DNA from: G963662675 sp963662675
Lineage (GTDB): Bacteria > Bacteroidota > Bacteroidia > Bacteroidales > Prolixibacteraceae
DNA: 64,000 bases
Reading direction: 5' to 3'
NCBI GenBank assembly: GCA_963662675.2
Contig: CAXXHP010000004.1
Coordinates: 62,001 to 126,000 of the forward strand
Position numbers and translations under genes: made by a program
In this document: one piece after another, positions 34,508-43,828 of the stretch
Position numbering within the stretch: the first letter of the stretch is position 1
Layout of the letters: the number at the start of each line of letters is the position of its first letter
The notes under the pieces: model-generated
What the model was told of the DNA's origin: nothing
The model's input: the letters and a program-made list of their open reading frames with translations, nothing else
The model's database searches: none

Positions 34508-36349
34508 CTATTCCAATATTTTTTTCAATAAGTCTTTGCGGTTTAGTTTCGTCAATTCCTGTTTTATTTGTTGGCGGTATTCCTTTTTGTACCAGAAGAA
34601 GAATTTGCGTTGTGCCATTTTTTCTTCTTTGGATTTGGCCGTAAAAACTTCTTCCATTGTGTATGGATGAAATCCGGTATAGAAGATCACCGTTGCTAAT
34701 GTCATTGGTGTTGGCGTAAAATCTTGCACTTGTTCCAGTTTAAAGTCTAGTTGCTTCGTATCGGCAGCCAAATTGGCCATGTCTACGTTTTTACAACCCG
34801 GATGACTCGAAATGAAATAAGGAATCAGTTGTTGATTCAAGCCTTCCTGCTTATTTATTTGATGGAATACCTTGTTGAGCTTATAGAATAGTGAGAATGA
34901 AGGTTTGCGCATAATTTTTAAGACATCATCCGATGTGTGTTCCGGAGCTACTTTTAAGCGTCCTGAAACATGATGTTTAACCACTTCTTTAAGGTAGTTC
35001 ATGTTATTTTTGTTCACCCTTCCATCCTTGGTCTGGTGCAAAATCATGTCGTAACGGATGCCACTGCCAATAAATGCTTTTTTTACAGAAGGGTGTTTTC
35101 GAACTTCCCGGTATAGGTCAAGCATGGGTTGGTGGTCAGTATCAAGATTCTTACAAACGGTAGGGAAGATGCATGATGGGCGTTTGCACTTGTTGCAAAT
35201 TTCCTCGTGAATCCCCTTCATCTTATACATGTTGGCCGAAGGTCCACCCAAATCAGAAATGTACCCTTTAAAGTCGGGCATCTGGGTGACTTGATCCACC
35301 TCTTTCAAAACCGATTGTTGTGAGCGGCTGGCAATAAATTTGCCCTGATGCGCAGAGATTGTACAAAAGGTGCAGCCCCCAAAACATCCGCGGTGAATAT
35401 TAATGGAATGGCGGATCATTTCGTAGGCCGGAATTGGAGCCTTTGTCCGATACTTAGGATGTGGCAATCGGGTAAATGGGTAATCGAAAAATTGGTCGAT
35501 TTCTTTTTCCTCCAATGGAGGCCATGGTGGGTTTACGACCACTTGTTGATGGTCTATATTTTGAATAATTTTGTTTGCTTCTGCTTTGTTTGATTCCTCT
35601 TCAATGTGCATGAAATTTTTGGCAAACTTCTTTTTGTCTTTCAGACATTCTTCATGCGAATACAGGTCAATTGTGTTCCACTTTTTTTGAGTGGGGTATT
35701 TTGAGCCCGAATCTGTTAAGAATGCTGTTTGTGGAATGTTGGTCAGATTTTTTGGATCTATTCCTTTTTGTATTAGACGGACAAATTCGATCAATGATTT
35801 CTCACCCATGCCGTAAAATAGAACATCAGCTTTTGAGTCTAAAAGTATGGATGGTTTCAATTTATTTTCCCAGTAATCATAGTGAGTAACCCTTCTCAGT
35901 GAGGCCTCAATGCCGCCTATAATTAATGGTGTGTCCGGATATAGATTTTTAAGAATATTGCTATAAACGACGGTTGCATAATCTGGGCGTTTGTTGGCTT
36001 GCCCTCCTGCAGTGTAAGCATCGTCTGATCGTTTGCGTTTGTTCGCGGTGTAATGGTTTACCATTGAATCCATGTTGCCGGATGTAACTGCAAAAAACAA
36101 TCGGGGAGTCCCAAGTTTTTTGAAGTCACGCAAATCATCTTGCCAATTAGGTTGAGGTACAATGGCAACACGCAGGCCTTCTGCTTCTAATACCCGTCCA
36201 ATGACAGCGGCACCAAACGAAGGATGATCAATATAGGCATCTCCGGTAAAAAGGATGACATCCAACTGATCCCAACCCCGCTCTATAACCTCTTTTTTTG
36301 TTGTTGGCAACCAGTCTGTTGTCTTATGTTTTTGATAAAGTATATTCAC
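34508..36349 (-). CDS. ygiQ: YgiQ-family radical SAM protein
   Basis: The 613-residue protein has the YgiQ N-terminal domain (WLPTTKKEVIERGWDQLDV, GDAYIDHPSFGAAVIGRVLE), IIGGIEASLRRVTHYDYW, the radical-SAM motif RGCFGGCTFCTISAHQG (C-x3-C-x2-C) and the C-terminal DUF3362-like region (FTPTPMTLATVIFYTG, YKKEYRQQIKQEL). It is widely conserved with no proven reaction. The length is slightly shorter than E. coli YgiQ. It is monocistronic. Confidence 0.93.
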   Translation of the reverse strand: MNILYQKHKTTDWLPTTKKEVIERGWDQLDVILFTGDAYIDHPSFGAAVIGRVLEAEGLRVAIVPQPNWQDDLRDFKKLGTPRLFFAVTSGNMDSMVNHYTANKRKRSDDAYTAGGQANKRPDYATVVYSNILKNLYPDTPLIIGGIEASLRRVTHYDYWENKLKPSILLDSKADVLFYGMGEKSLIEFVRLIQKGIDPKNLTNIPQTAFLTDSGSKYPTQKKWNTIDLYSHEECLKDKKKFAKNFMHIEEESNKAEANKIIQNIDHQQVVVNPPWPPLEEKEIDQFFDYPFTRLPHPKYRTKAPIPAYEMIRHSINIHRGCFGGCTFCTISAHQGKFIASRSQQSVLKEVDQVTQMPDFKGYISDLGGPSANMYKMKGIHEEICNKCKRPSCIFPTVCKNLDTDHQPMLDLYREVRKHPSVKKAFIGSGIRYDMILHQTKDGRVNKNNMNYLKEVVKHHVSGRLKVAPEHTSDDVLKIMRKPSFSLFYKLNKVFHQINKQEGLNQQLIPYFISSHPGCKNVDMANLAADTKQLDFKLEQVQDFTPTPMTLATVIFYTGFHPYTMEEVFTAKSKEEKMAQRKFFFWYKKEYRQQIKQELTKLNRKDLLKKILE

Positions 36350-36561
36350 GTGATCTATGAGTTATTTATTTCGAACGACAAATGTATTAAGGATTTGTTC
36401 ATTTTAAAGACTGTTGTGTCTTTTTTTATTTTAAGAATGCTATAATTTAGCTGGGGTCATGTGCATTTACACTAAACGGAAGCTTTTGTGTTTGCTACGT
36501 TTTTAGTTGTTCAGAATGTTGGAAAAACCATTAACGATTGGCGCAACTGATTGTGCTTTGT

Positions 36562-37425
36562 TTAGCTTCTAAACTTGGAGGGGTTGCTGCCTGTCTTTTC
36601 TTTAAAAATACGACTAAAGTAATGTATAGATTGAAATCCAAGGTCGTAGCTGATTTCCTTTATGCTTTTATTTGTAGATAGTAAAAGCTCTTTTGCCCGC
36701 ATAATTTTTAATTCTAAGTGATATTGGTGAGGGGCAACACCTGTGTATTTTTTAAACATTTTGCGAAAGTAAGAATAGCCAATGTTGTGCTCCTTGGCCA
36801 AATCTTTGGGGTCAATAGGTTTTGAAATGTATTCGCGCATTTTAAAACGAGCCTCTTCAATGATTGATTCAATTCGTTTGCCAGTAAACTCTTTTTGATG
36901 TTCAAATGAAACTAAGTATCCTAATAACTTTAGTATCATTCCTGATGCAATCTTCTGATATCCTGGCTTCTCTTTATTTACCAGATCATCAATTTTTAGA
37001 TAAGTATCGAGTATTTCTTCCCTTATTCCTATGTTTATAACAGGTTGGTTAGATGCAAAAAGCGGGTTGCTTAAAAAGTGTTGGGCAATTTTTCCGTCAA
37101 AGCCAATGTATTGTTCCTTCCATCCAGATTTTTTTAAGGGCTTGTATCGGTGCCAAACACCTGGGTGAGTAATAATGATGCTGCCCTGTTTTACGGGGAA
37201 GTGACCTTCGCTATTCTCAAGAATCCCATTTCCTTCAGTAATGTAATTTATTTGGTATTCTGTTAAAATACGACCTTTCTTCCACGCAAAGTAATAACCT
37301 GTTGGGTGATCCGGTTTTGGATATTGCGCATTTGGCAACGTTGTATCTCGTCCTGCTACGGTGAGATATAGTCCCCATAGTTTGTCATCTTCACCTGGTG
37401 TTAAATATTTGAAATAATCGTTCAT
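36562..37425 (-). CDS. AraC-family regulator, probably of rhamnose use (RhaR-like)
   Basis: The start is set at ATG 37425 (MNDYFKYLTPGEDDKLWGLY) because the N-terminal extension read from 37542 has no family character. An AraC-type cupin sensor domain (about 20-165: INYITEGNGIL, FPVKQGSIIITHPGVWHRYK) is followed by two helix-turn-helix motifs (DLAKEHNIGYSYFRKMFKKY and KEISYDLGFQSIHYFSRIF). It is divergent from rhaT-rhaA-rhaB, the usual place for a rhamnose-responsive activator. The effector assignment is from context. Confidence 0.85.
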   Translation of the reverse strand: MNDYFKYLTPGEDDKLWGLYLTVAGRDTTLPNAQYPKPDHPTGYYFAWKKGRILTEYQINYITEGNGILENSEGHFPVKQGSIIITHPGVWHRYKPLKKSGWKEQYIGFDGKIAQHFLSNPLFASNQPVINIGIREEILDTYLKIDDLVNKEKPGYQKIASGMILKLLGYLVSFEHQKEFTGKRIESIIEEARFKMREYISKPIDPKDLAKEHNIGYSYFRKMFKKYTGVAPHQYHLELKIMRAKELLLSTNKSIKEISYDLGFQSIHYFSRIFKEKTGSNPSKFRS

Positions 37426-37844
37426 TGTAGTGTCAGAATGTGCAAGCAATAGATCAGTTTGTGTATTTATTCTCTTAGTTCTTAGAGGTATTTTTGAATC
37501 GGTTACAATACATATTGAGGACAAATATAATAAATAAACCAAATATCAACTTGTGAAATATGGGTTTGAAGATTAATTTGTGCTTGATATTTCGGTTTGA
37601 ATTGAGCCCTTTTAACAGGATGAATTTTGCTCATGAAAATAAATTTGAAGGTATACTTGAGGTGAGAAGTATTTGGTTTAGGAAATATTCGCAAACACAT
37701 CGAGTTTAATTCCATCCATTTCATGTATGCTGCAGTTAAAAGTTGACCGGATTACGTTGAAATGTACTTAACCTGATAAATATTAAAAAGAGTTTGAAAC
37801 AACTATCAAAATTTAACTAATTAAAAATAAAACAAACAGGCATT
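37426..37844. other. Divergent control region, AraC gene / rhaT
   Basis: The 419-base AT-rich region lies between the regulator and the rhamnose operon. A direct repeat GGTTTGAA occurs at 37563-37570 and 37594-37601, 31 bases apart (about three helical turns), a spacing suited to an AraC-family dimer. This is suggestive only. No ORF is present. Confidence 0.35.
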
Positions 37845-38873
37845 ATGAATTTTATTCTTGGATTATTAATTATCGCTGTTGGTAGCTTCGGGCAATCTAG
37901 CTCGTACGTTCCAATTAATAAAGTGAAGAACTGGTCGTGGGAAAGTTTTTGGTTAACACAGGGCATTTTTGCTTGGTTGGTATTTCCATTTTTAGGTGCC
38001 TTGCTGGCAGTTCCGGCAGGACATACATTGATTGAGATACTAACAAGTGGTGATGGAGCTATGATGCCAACTGTTGGATATGGTGTTTTGTGGGGAATTG
38101 GTGGCCTTACGTTTGGGCTTAGTATGCGTTATTTAGGCGTTGCACTTGGGCAATCAATTGCCTTGGGTACATGTTCTGCTTTTGGTACTATTATTCCTGC
38201 CATGATGGAAGGAACAGACCTATTCGAAGGGAAAGGGCTTATCTTATTAATTGCAGTTAGTATTGCCTTGGCCGGTATTGCTATTATTGGTTATGCAGGA
38301 AGTCTTCGTGCTAAAAACATGACCGAAGAAGAAAAGAGAGCGGCTGTTAAAGACTTTGCTTTGAGTAAAGGATTATTAGTTGCTTTATTAGCAGGTGTAA
38401 TGAGTGCATGTTTTAGTCTTGGGCTAGCAGCAGGTGCACCAATTGCAGATGCCGCTACAGCAATGGGAGCTCCAAAGTTATTTGTTACACTTCCAGCTAC
38501 AATGTTGGTGACTTTTGGTGGTTTTTTAACCAACGCCGTTTATTGTTTATATCAAAATTTTAAGAACAAAACGATCACAGATTATATTTCTGTTCCGGGC
38601 AAAGTCCTTGTAAATAACCTTCTTTTTTGCGCATTAGCAGGTGGACTATGGTATTCTCAATTTTTCGGTTTGGGAGTAGGTAAAAGCTTCTTCGATGAAG
38701 GTAGTGTAATAATGGTATTCTCATGGAGTATCTTGATGTCACTCAACGTAACATTCAGTAATGTGTGGGGTATTATATTGAAAGAATGGAAAGGTGTTAG
38801 CAAAAAAACATGGGCCGTTTTAATTATTGGTCTAGTGATTTTGATCTTCTCAACCTTCGTTATCAATTTTTAA
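37845..38873 (+). CDS. rhaT: L-rhamnose/H+ symporter RhaT
   Basis: The 342-residue protein has about ten hydrophobic segments. The N-terminus and the segments QSSSYVPINKVKNWSWESFW, GVLWGIGGLTFGLSMRYLGV and ALGQSIALGTCSAFGTIIPA match the RhaT family (a drug/metabolite transporter branch). It imports L-rhamnose with protons and is the first gene of the rhamnose operon, 60 bases before rhaA. Confidence 0.95.
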   Translation: MNFILGLLIIAVGSFGQSSSYVPINKVKNWSWESFWLTQGIFAWLVFPFLGALLAVPAGHTLIEILTSGDGAMMPTVGYGVLWGIGGLTFGLSMRYLGVALGQSIALGTCSAFGTIIPAMMEGTDLFEGKGLILLIAVSIALAGIAIIGYAGSLRAKNMTEEEKRAAVKDFALSKGLLVALLAGVMSACFSLGLAAGAPIADAATAMGAPKLFVTLPATMLVTFGGFLTNAVYCLYQNFKNKTITDYISVPGKVLVNNLLFCALAGGLWYSQFFGLGVGKSFFDEGSVIMVFSWSILMSLNVTFSNVWGIILKEWKGVSKKTWAVLIIGLVILIFSTFVINF

Positions 38874-38933
38874 GAAATAGATTTTTAGAATTATAAGTTA
38901 ACCTAATATAATTAACAAATAAAATAAATTATA

Positions 38934-40202
38934 ATGGCAAACGTAGAATTAGTAAAGAAAGCATATGAGATTGCAAAAGAGCAATATGCTTCAATGGGTG
39001 TTGACACAGATGCCGTGTTATCAAAAATAAATGATATTGCGATTTCATTGCATTGTTGGCAAACTGATGATGTAGGCGGTTTTGAAACACCTGATGCCGA
39101 ATTGTCTGGTGGTGGTATTCAAGCTACTGGAAACTATCCTGGAAAAGCAAAATCTATTGCACAGGTTCGTACTGACCTAGAGAAAGTAATGTCTTTACTT
39201 CCAGGAAAGCAACGTTTAAACCTACATGCTATTTATGGTGATTTTCAAGGCGAGATTGTTGATCGCAATGAAATTGAAGTAAAGCATTTCCAAACATGGA
39301 TTGATTGGTGTAAAGCTCAGGGTATTGGAATGGATTTTAATGCTTCATGTTTTTCACACCCAAAAGCTGAAGATGGATTTACATTGTCAAGCAAAAATGA
39401 AGAAAATCGTAAGTTTTGGGTAGAACACGTTGCTCGTTGTCGTGCAATTTCTGCTGAAGCCGGAAAACAATTGGGAACACCTTGTGTACACAATACTTGG
39501 ATTCCTGATGGTTCAAAAGATACGCCGATTGACCGTAATGGTTACCGCGCTATTTTGCAAAAATCTCTTGACGAAGCAATGGCCGTTAAGTACTCTACAG
39601 AACACATGAAAGATGCTGTAGAAAGTAAAGTGTTTGGTATTGGTGCTGAATCAATGACTGTTGGTTCACATGAATTCTATATGGGATATGCCATTAAAAA
39701 CAACATATTACTTTGTTTGGATAATGGTCACTTCCACCCAACAGAAGTAGTTGGTGATAAGATTTCTTCAGTTCTTCAATTTGTTGATGAAATATTGTTA
39801 CACGTTACACGTCCAATTCGTTGGGACTCTGACCATGTTGTTACCCTCAATGAAGATGTACAATTAATTGCTTCTGAAATTGTTCGTAACAACTTCATGA
39901 GCCGTGTGAAAGTTGGTCTTGACTTCTTCGATGCTTCGATTAATCGTATTGGTGCATATGTAGTTGGTACACGTGCTGCACAAAAAGCATTTATGATTGC
40001 TATGCTTGAGCCTACAAAAACACTGCTTGAGATGGAAGAAGCCGGACAGAATTTTGAGCGTTTGGCCATGTTGGAAGAATTGAAAACAATGCCTTTCAGT
40101 GCTGTTTGGGATTATTATTGCTTGCAAGAGGGAGTTCCTGTAGGAGCCGATTATATTGCTGAAATTCAGCAATACGAAAAAGACGAATTAAGCAAACGAT
40201 AA
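38934..40202 (+). CDS. rhaA: L-rhamnose isomerase
   Basis: It converts L-rhamnose to L-rhamnulose. The 422-residue protein matches the metal-dependent isomerase family: ISLHCWQTDDVGGFE, GGIQATGNYPGKA, LNLHAIYGDF, HNTWIPDGSKD, DNGHFHPTE and VDEILLHVTRPIRWDSDHVV (shown split), which include the metal-binding His/Asp/Glu residues. It lies between rhaT and the kinase in the same operon (22-base gap to the kinase). Confidence 0.95.
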   Translation: MANVELVKKAYEIAKEQYASMGVDTDAVLSKINDIAISLHCWQTDDVGGFETPDAELSGGGIQATGNYPGKAKSIAQVRTDLEKVMSLLPGKQRLNLHAIYGDFQGEIVDRNEIEVKHFQTWIDWCKAQGIGMDFNASCFSHPKAEDGFTLSSKNEENRKFWVEHVARCRAISAEAGKQLGTPCVHNTWIPDGSKDTPIDRNGYRAILQKSLDEAMAVKYSTEHMKDAVESKVFGIGAESMTVGSHEFYMGYAIKNNILLCLDNGHFHPTEVVGDKISSVLQFVDEILLHVTRPIRWDSDHVVTLNEDVQLIASEIVRNNFMSRVKVGLDFFDASINRIGAYVVGTRAAQKAFMIAMLEPTKTLLEMEEAGQNFERLAMLEELKTMPFSAVWDYYCLQEGVPVGADYIAEIQQYEKDELSKR

Positions 40203-40224
40203 TCATACTGATTTCATATAAATA

Positions 40225-41586
40225 ATGAAACAAGTAATTGCAATATTTGATATAGGTAAGACAAACAAAAAGTTAATGCTCTTTGATGAAGAACTACAAG
40301 TAGTTTTTCATCAGGAGCAAAAGCTTCCTGTTATTACTGATGATGATGGATTTGAATGCGATGACATTGACTTGATCACATCATGGATGAAAAGTGAATT
40401 GCTGAAACTTACGTCAAGTGAAGAGTACGAATTAGTTTCAGTTAATTTCTCTACGTATGGGGCTTCGCTCATGTTTTTAGATGAGAATGGTGAACGATTA
40501 ACTCCTGTATATAATTATTTGAAACCTGTTTCTGAATCATTGACTAATCAGTTGTTCAGCAAATATGGTGGCAAAGATGAGTTCTGCCGCAAAACGGCAA
40601 GTCCGGCACTTGGGTTGTTGTTAAACTCCGGTATTCAGATGATATGGCTTCAAAATGAAAAGAAAGAATTGATGGAAAAAGCGAAATCAATCTTGCATTT
40701 TCCGCAATACCTTTCCTATTCATTATCTCAAAAGGTTAGTTCAGAGCCAACTTCAATTGGATGCCACACATTTATGTGGGACTTTGATCAGATGAAATAT
40801 CACCAGTGGGTTAGCGATTATGGTTTTAATTTGCCGGAACCAATAACCAATGATGTTGTTTTTGATTCGAGAATTGGAGAGAAAAACGTTAAAGTAGGTA
40901 CTGGTATTCATGATAGTTCAGCTTCATTGGTTCCTTATTTAAAGGGAAGTAAAGAGAAGTTTATTTTGGTTTCAACCGGAACATGGTGTATTAGTATGAA
41001 CCCTTTTAATCGTGAACCATTAACAGCAGAGCAACTAGAACAGGATTGCCTGTGTTTTATGAGTCCACAGAAACAGCAAGTAAAATCATCACGCCTGTTT
41101 ATGGGGCATTTCCATGAGGTGTGGGCAGAAAAATTGTCTACTCATTTTGGGGTTGATTTTGGCCGTTTCAAAACGGTTAAGAATGATGACGCACTTGTTG
41201 GAGCAATGCAAGCGAAATACACTCAGTCTGTATTTTTTCCAGCAGGAAAAGAGAGCTTTGAGGACGGTTTGAAAAGTGTAGACTTGAATGTATTCTCAAA
41301 CTACGAAGAAGCATATACCAAATTCGTTATTGATTTAACCGATTTGTGTATTACTGCCATCGAATTAGTTGTTCCTGAAAAAGATGAAACTAAAAGCCTT
41401 TATGTGTCAGGTGGTTTCGCAAGGAATGAGATTTACATCAAACTTTTAGCGAAGCATTATCCTAACAAAAAGGTTTATACTTCTGAAATTGATAATGCAA
41501 GTGCATTGGGTGCAGCTTTAGTAATAAGCGATACTTTAAAAAATGCAGATGTTTCAAATCTGGATCTTGGATTAAGAGAATGGTAA
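40225..41586 (+). CDS. rhaB: FGGY-family carbohydrate kinase, probable rhamnulokinase
   Basis: The 453-residue protein has N-terminal phosphate-binding IAIFDIGKTNKKLMLFDE, then NFSTYGASL, GCHTFMWDFD, STGTWCISMNP (second phosphate/adenosine site) and SGGFARNE near the C-terminus. FGGY kinases phosphorylate sugars; position directly after rhaA makes L-rhamnulose the likely substrate. This branch is divergent from E. coli RhaB. The gene is followed by a terminator. Confidence 0.88.
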   Translation: MKQVIAIFDIGKTNKKLMLFDEELQVVFHQEQKLPVITDDDGFECDDIDLITSWMKSELLKLTSSEEYELVSVNFSTYGASLMFLDENGERLTPVYNYLKPVSESLTNQLFSKYGGKDEFCRKTASPALGLLLNSGIQMIWLQNEKKELMEKAKSILHFPQYLSYSLSQKVSSEPTSIGCHTFMWDFDQMKYHQWVSDYGFNLPEPITNDVVFDSRIGEKNVKVGTGIHDSSASLVPYLKGSKEKFILVSTGTWCISMNPFNREPLTAEQLEQDCLCFMSPQKQQVKSSRLFMGHFHEVWAEKLSTHFGVDFGRFKTVKNDDALVGAMQAKYTQSVFFPAGKESFEDGLKSVDLNVFSNYEEAYTKFVIDLTDLCITAIELVVPEKDETKSLYVSGGFARNEIYIKLLAKHYPNKKVYTSEIDNASALGAALVISDTLKNADVSNLDLGLREW

Positions 41587-41616
41587 CACACACTCATTTA
41601 GAATGTGTGTTTTTTG
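41585..41616 (+). terminator. Intrinsic terminator after the kinase gene
   Basis: A stem AACACACA/TGTGTGTT with an 11-base loop is followed by a T run. It overlaps the kinase stop codon and may reduce read-through into the aldolase gene. Confidence 0.7.
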
Positions 41617-41654
41617 ATTATATAGTTAGATGGGATAGATAATAGTAGATTTAT

Positions 41655-42953
41655 ATGAAGAAACTGGATACAAAATTAATGCACCCTCGTGATCAGATTA
41701 CAATGATCATTGATAAGATTTATCGGAGTGGTTTAACAACAACTTCGGGAGGTAATGTGTCAATTATTGATGACAATGGCGATGTGTGGGTGACTCCTTC
41801 AGCTATAGACAAGGGGTCGTTACGCCCATCGGATATCGTGTGTGTGAAAAAAGACGGTTCAATTGTAGGAAGGCACAAACCTTCTTCTGAATATCCGTTT
41901 CATATTGCTATTTATGAATGTCGTAAAGACATTAAAGCAGTTATCCATGCACATCCTCCAGCCTTAGTTTCTTTTAGTATTGTTCGAGAAATACCGAATA
42001 CCAATATCATTAGTCAGGCCAAACATATTTGTGGACCAATTGGTTACGCAACTTATGAATTACCGGGCAGTGGGGTATTGGGCGAAAGGATTGCAGATGA
42101 ATTTAAAAAAGGATTTAATGCAGTTATTATGGAGAATCATGGTACCGTAGTCGGTGGTGGTGATTTAAGTGATGCCTTTCAACGTTTCGAGACTTTAGAG
42201 TTTAGTGCCAGAACTATTATCTATGGTAAAACGATTGGGGAGCCAACCTATCTGTCTGATGATCAGATCGAAGAGTTTGAAAATCAGATTCCTCGCCTGC
42301 TGCCTGAATTGGCACAGGTGGAGTATCCTTCTGATGAACGAGCAATTCGTGAAGAAATTAAGAAAATTGTTCACCGGGCATGTGAACAGGGATTAATGAT
42401 TAGTTCGTATGGTACAGTATCTGTTCGTTGGCGAGGTGATGACTTTCTTATTACACCCACCAATATTCCACGTTGGGATATTCAGAATGAGGATATCGTT
42501 CAAATTAAAGATGGTAAACGAGAACCTAATAAATTGCCGAGTAGGGCAACCTGGTTACATCAGGAAATTTACAAACGGAATCCGAATGTAAATTCCATTA
42601 TTCTAACGCAAACGCCTTATCTTATGGCACACAGTGTTACAGGTCAGAAGTTTGATGTTAGAACTATTCCTGAAAGCTGGATTTTCTTGCAAGATGTACC
42701 AAATGTTCCATTTGGATCTCATTTTGCTGGACAGGAGAATATTCTGAATATTTTATCGGATAATACTCCTGCTGTTATTATTAATAATGATTCAGTATTG
42801 GTAACAGGAGATAAGTTATTAGGAACCTTTGACCGCTTAGAGGTTGCTGAGTTTAGTGCTAAATCTTTAGTAATGGCTAAGCCTATTGGGAAATTGGTCC
42901 CAATAAACAACGAACAGGTAGAGGAGTTAAGAGAAGTATTCTTAAATAAATAA
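41655..42953 (+). CDS. Tandem class II aldolase/adducin protein with degenerate second domain
   Basis: The 432-residue protein contains two aldolase-fold copies. Domain 1 (about 5-205) keeps the zinc and catalytic residues: SSEYPFH (Glu), VIHAHPPALV (HxH) and IMENHGTVVGGGD (third His). Domain 2 (about 230-430) has the same fold pattern (GTVSVRWRGDDFLITPTNIP, DIVQIKDGKREPN) but the matching positions read PSRATWLH, ILTQTPYLM and INNDSVLVTGD, so the zinc ligands are lost. It lies 68 bases after the rhamnulokinase, and cleavage of L-rhamnulose-1-phosphate to lactaldehyde and DHAP is the likely role (context inference). Sequence resemblance alone would fit other 1-phosphate substrates. Confidence 0.8.
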   Translation: MKKLDTKLMHPRDQITMIIDKIYRSGLTTTSGGNVSIIDDNGDVWVTPSAIDKGSLRPSDIVCVKKDGSIVGRHKPSSEYPFHIAIYECRKDIKAVIHAHPPALVSFSIVREIPNTNIISQAKHICGPIGYATYELPGSGVLGERIADEFKKGFNAVIMENHGTVVGGGDLSDAFQRFETLEFSARTIIYGKTIGEPTYLSDDQIEEFENQIPRLLPELAQVEYPSDERAIREEIKKIVHRACEQGLMISSYGTVSVRWRGDDFLITPTNIPRWDIQNEDIVQIKDGKREPNKLPSRATWLHQEIYKRNPNVNSIILTQTPYLMAHSVTGQKFDVRTIPESWIFLQDVPNVPFGSHFAGQENILNILSDNTPAVIINNDSVLVTGDKLLGTFDRLEVAEFSAKSLVMAKPIGKLVPINNEQVEELREVFLNK

Positions 42954-43137
42954 GGTGGGGGTAACCAGTTGTTATGTGTCCTACATGTATGCTCTAAAGG
43001 ATTTTAATCTTAAATAAGGTAAATTTAAGGTTTAGAAATATAGGCTCATGATATAGGGATTATTATAAAAACGTTGTTAGGACCTTGGTTTTTATCTCTG
43101 TTCATAAGTTTAAGTTTTGATTAGAAAGTTCCCCGGT

Positions 43138-43165
43138 AAATTCATTTTTGTCGGGGAACGTTGTT
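43138..43165 (+). terminator. Probable terminator downstream of the aldolase gene
   Basis: An eight-pair GC-rich stem GTTCCCCG/CGGGGAAC encloses a 14-base loop and is followed by GTTGTTTTA. It lies 185 bases after the aldolase stop. Confidence 0.55.
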
Positions 43166-43179
43166 TTATATGGCTTTTT

Positions 43180-43308
43180 CTAATCGTTTACTTTATTCTT
43201 CTTCCTTATTCCGTTAAGTATTTTATCCTCTTCAAAATATTTAATTATTTTTTCATATTTCTTTCCCGAATTTATCATCTCCCATAAGTATGGGATTTCT
43301 TTCTCCAT
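43180..43308 (-). CDS. Possible small ORF or gene remnant
   Basis: A 42-codon ORF is read from ATG 43308 to TAG 43180, containing MEKEIPYLWEMINSG and KYEKIIKYFEEDKIL. The residue mix is protein-like, and the frame just upstream (SIKLRQT) continues the pattern to a stop, which would fit a degraded larger gene. Not recognised; it may be non-coding. Confidence 0.22.
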   Translation of the reverse strand: MEKEIPYLWEMINSGKKYEKIIKYFEEDKILNGIRKKNKVND

Positions 43309-43828
43309 TGTTTGGCGCAATTTTATACTTCACCAATTTCCTAGTCATTTTGAGTCCATTTTTTCGAGTTTTTAATGTTCAGCTATGGTCTTGACTTATT
43401 GGGGGCTAAGTCAATCGAATTTCACAAATAAACAAAATATAAAAGAAGATAAATTATAGATTTAAATCTCTTTGTGTGATTTTAACGCATTGTATTATAA
43501 ATACTTAGGTCTTGTGTTTAAAGTCTGTTTTTTGATGAAAAACTGTGTTGTGCAATATGATTTTGGAATAATGTGGATCTTATTTGACCGTTCAACTCTA
43601 TTATTTTAATATATTGGCGACACTTATTTTGAGAGGAATAGTACCGAGTAAAAGATCCTCTTCAAATTAGGATTGTCAGGTAAATATTTGAATTATATTG
43701 AAAAAAAATTGTGTCTATTACCCATAATTGGAATGAAAAAGGGATGGAGGGACAAGACATATTTTTTTTGCCTTTTCATTAAATGTAAATAAATGTTAAT
43801 TGGACACATTTGAAAATTGTGATTTTTA

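Larger units (their letters stand above)
42954..43828. other. Long intergenic region, aldolase to buk
   Basis: This is 875 bases of AT-rich sequence. It holds a hairpin at 43138-43159, a possible short minus-strand ORF at 43180-43308 and a small inverted repeat GACTTA...TAAGTC at about 43392-43411. It should also contain the promoter of the buk operon. Nothing else was recognised. Confidence 0.4.

Noticed and set aside
36406..36424. AAAGAC/GTCTTT hairpin with T run between YgiQ and AraC genes
   Set aside because: It has only six pairs, weak and AT-rich, and would serve no gene on that strand.
43281..43371. Alternative overlapping minus-strand reading (ATGACTAGG...) in the gap before buk
   Set aside because: It competes with the 43180-43308 frame, has no family resemblance and is short; one weak ORF call there is enough.
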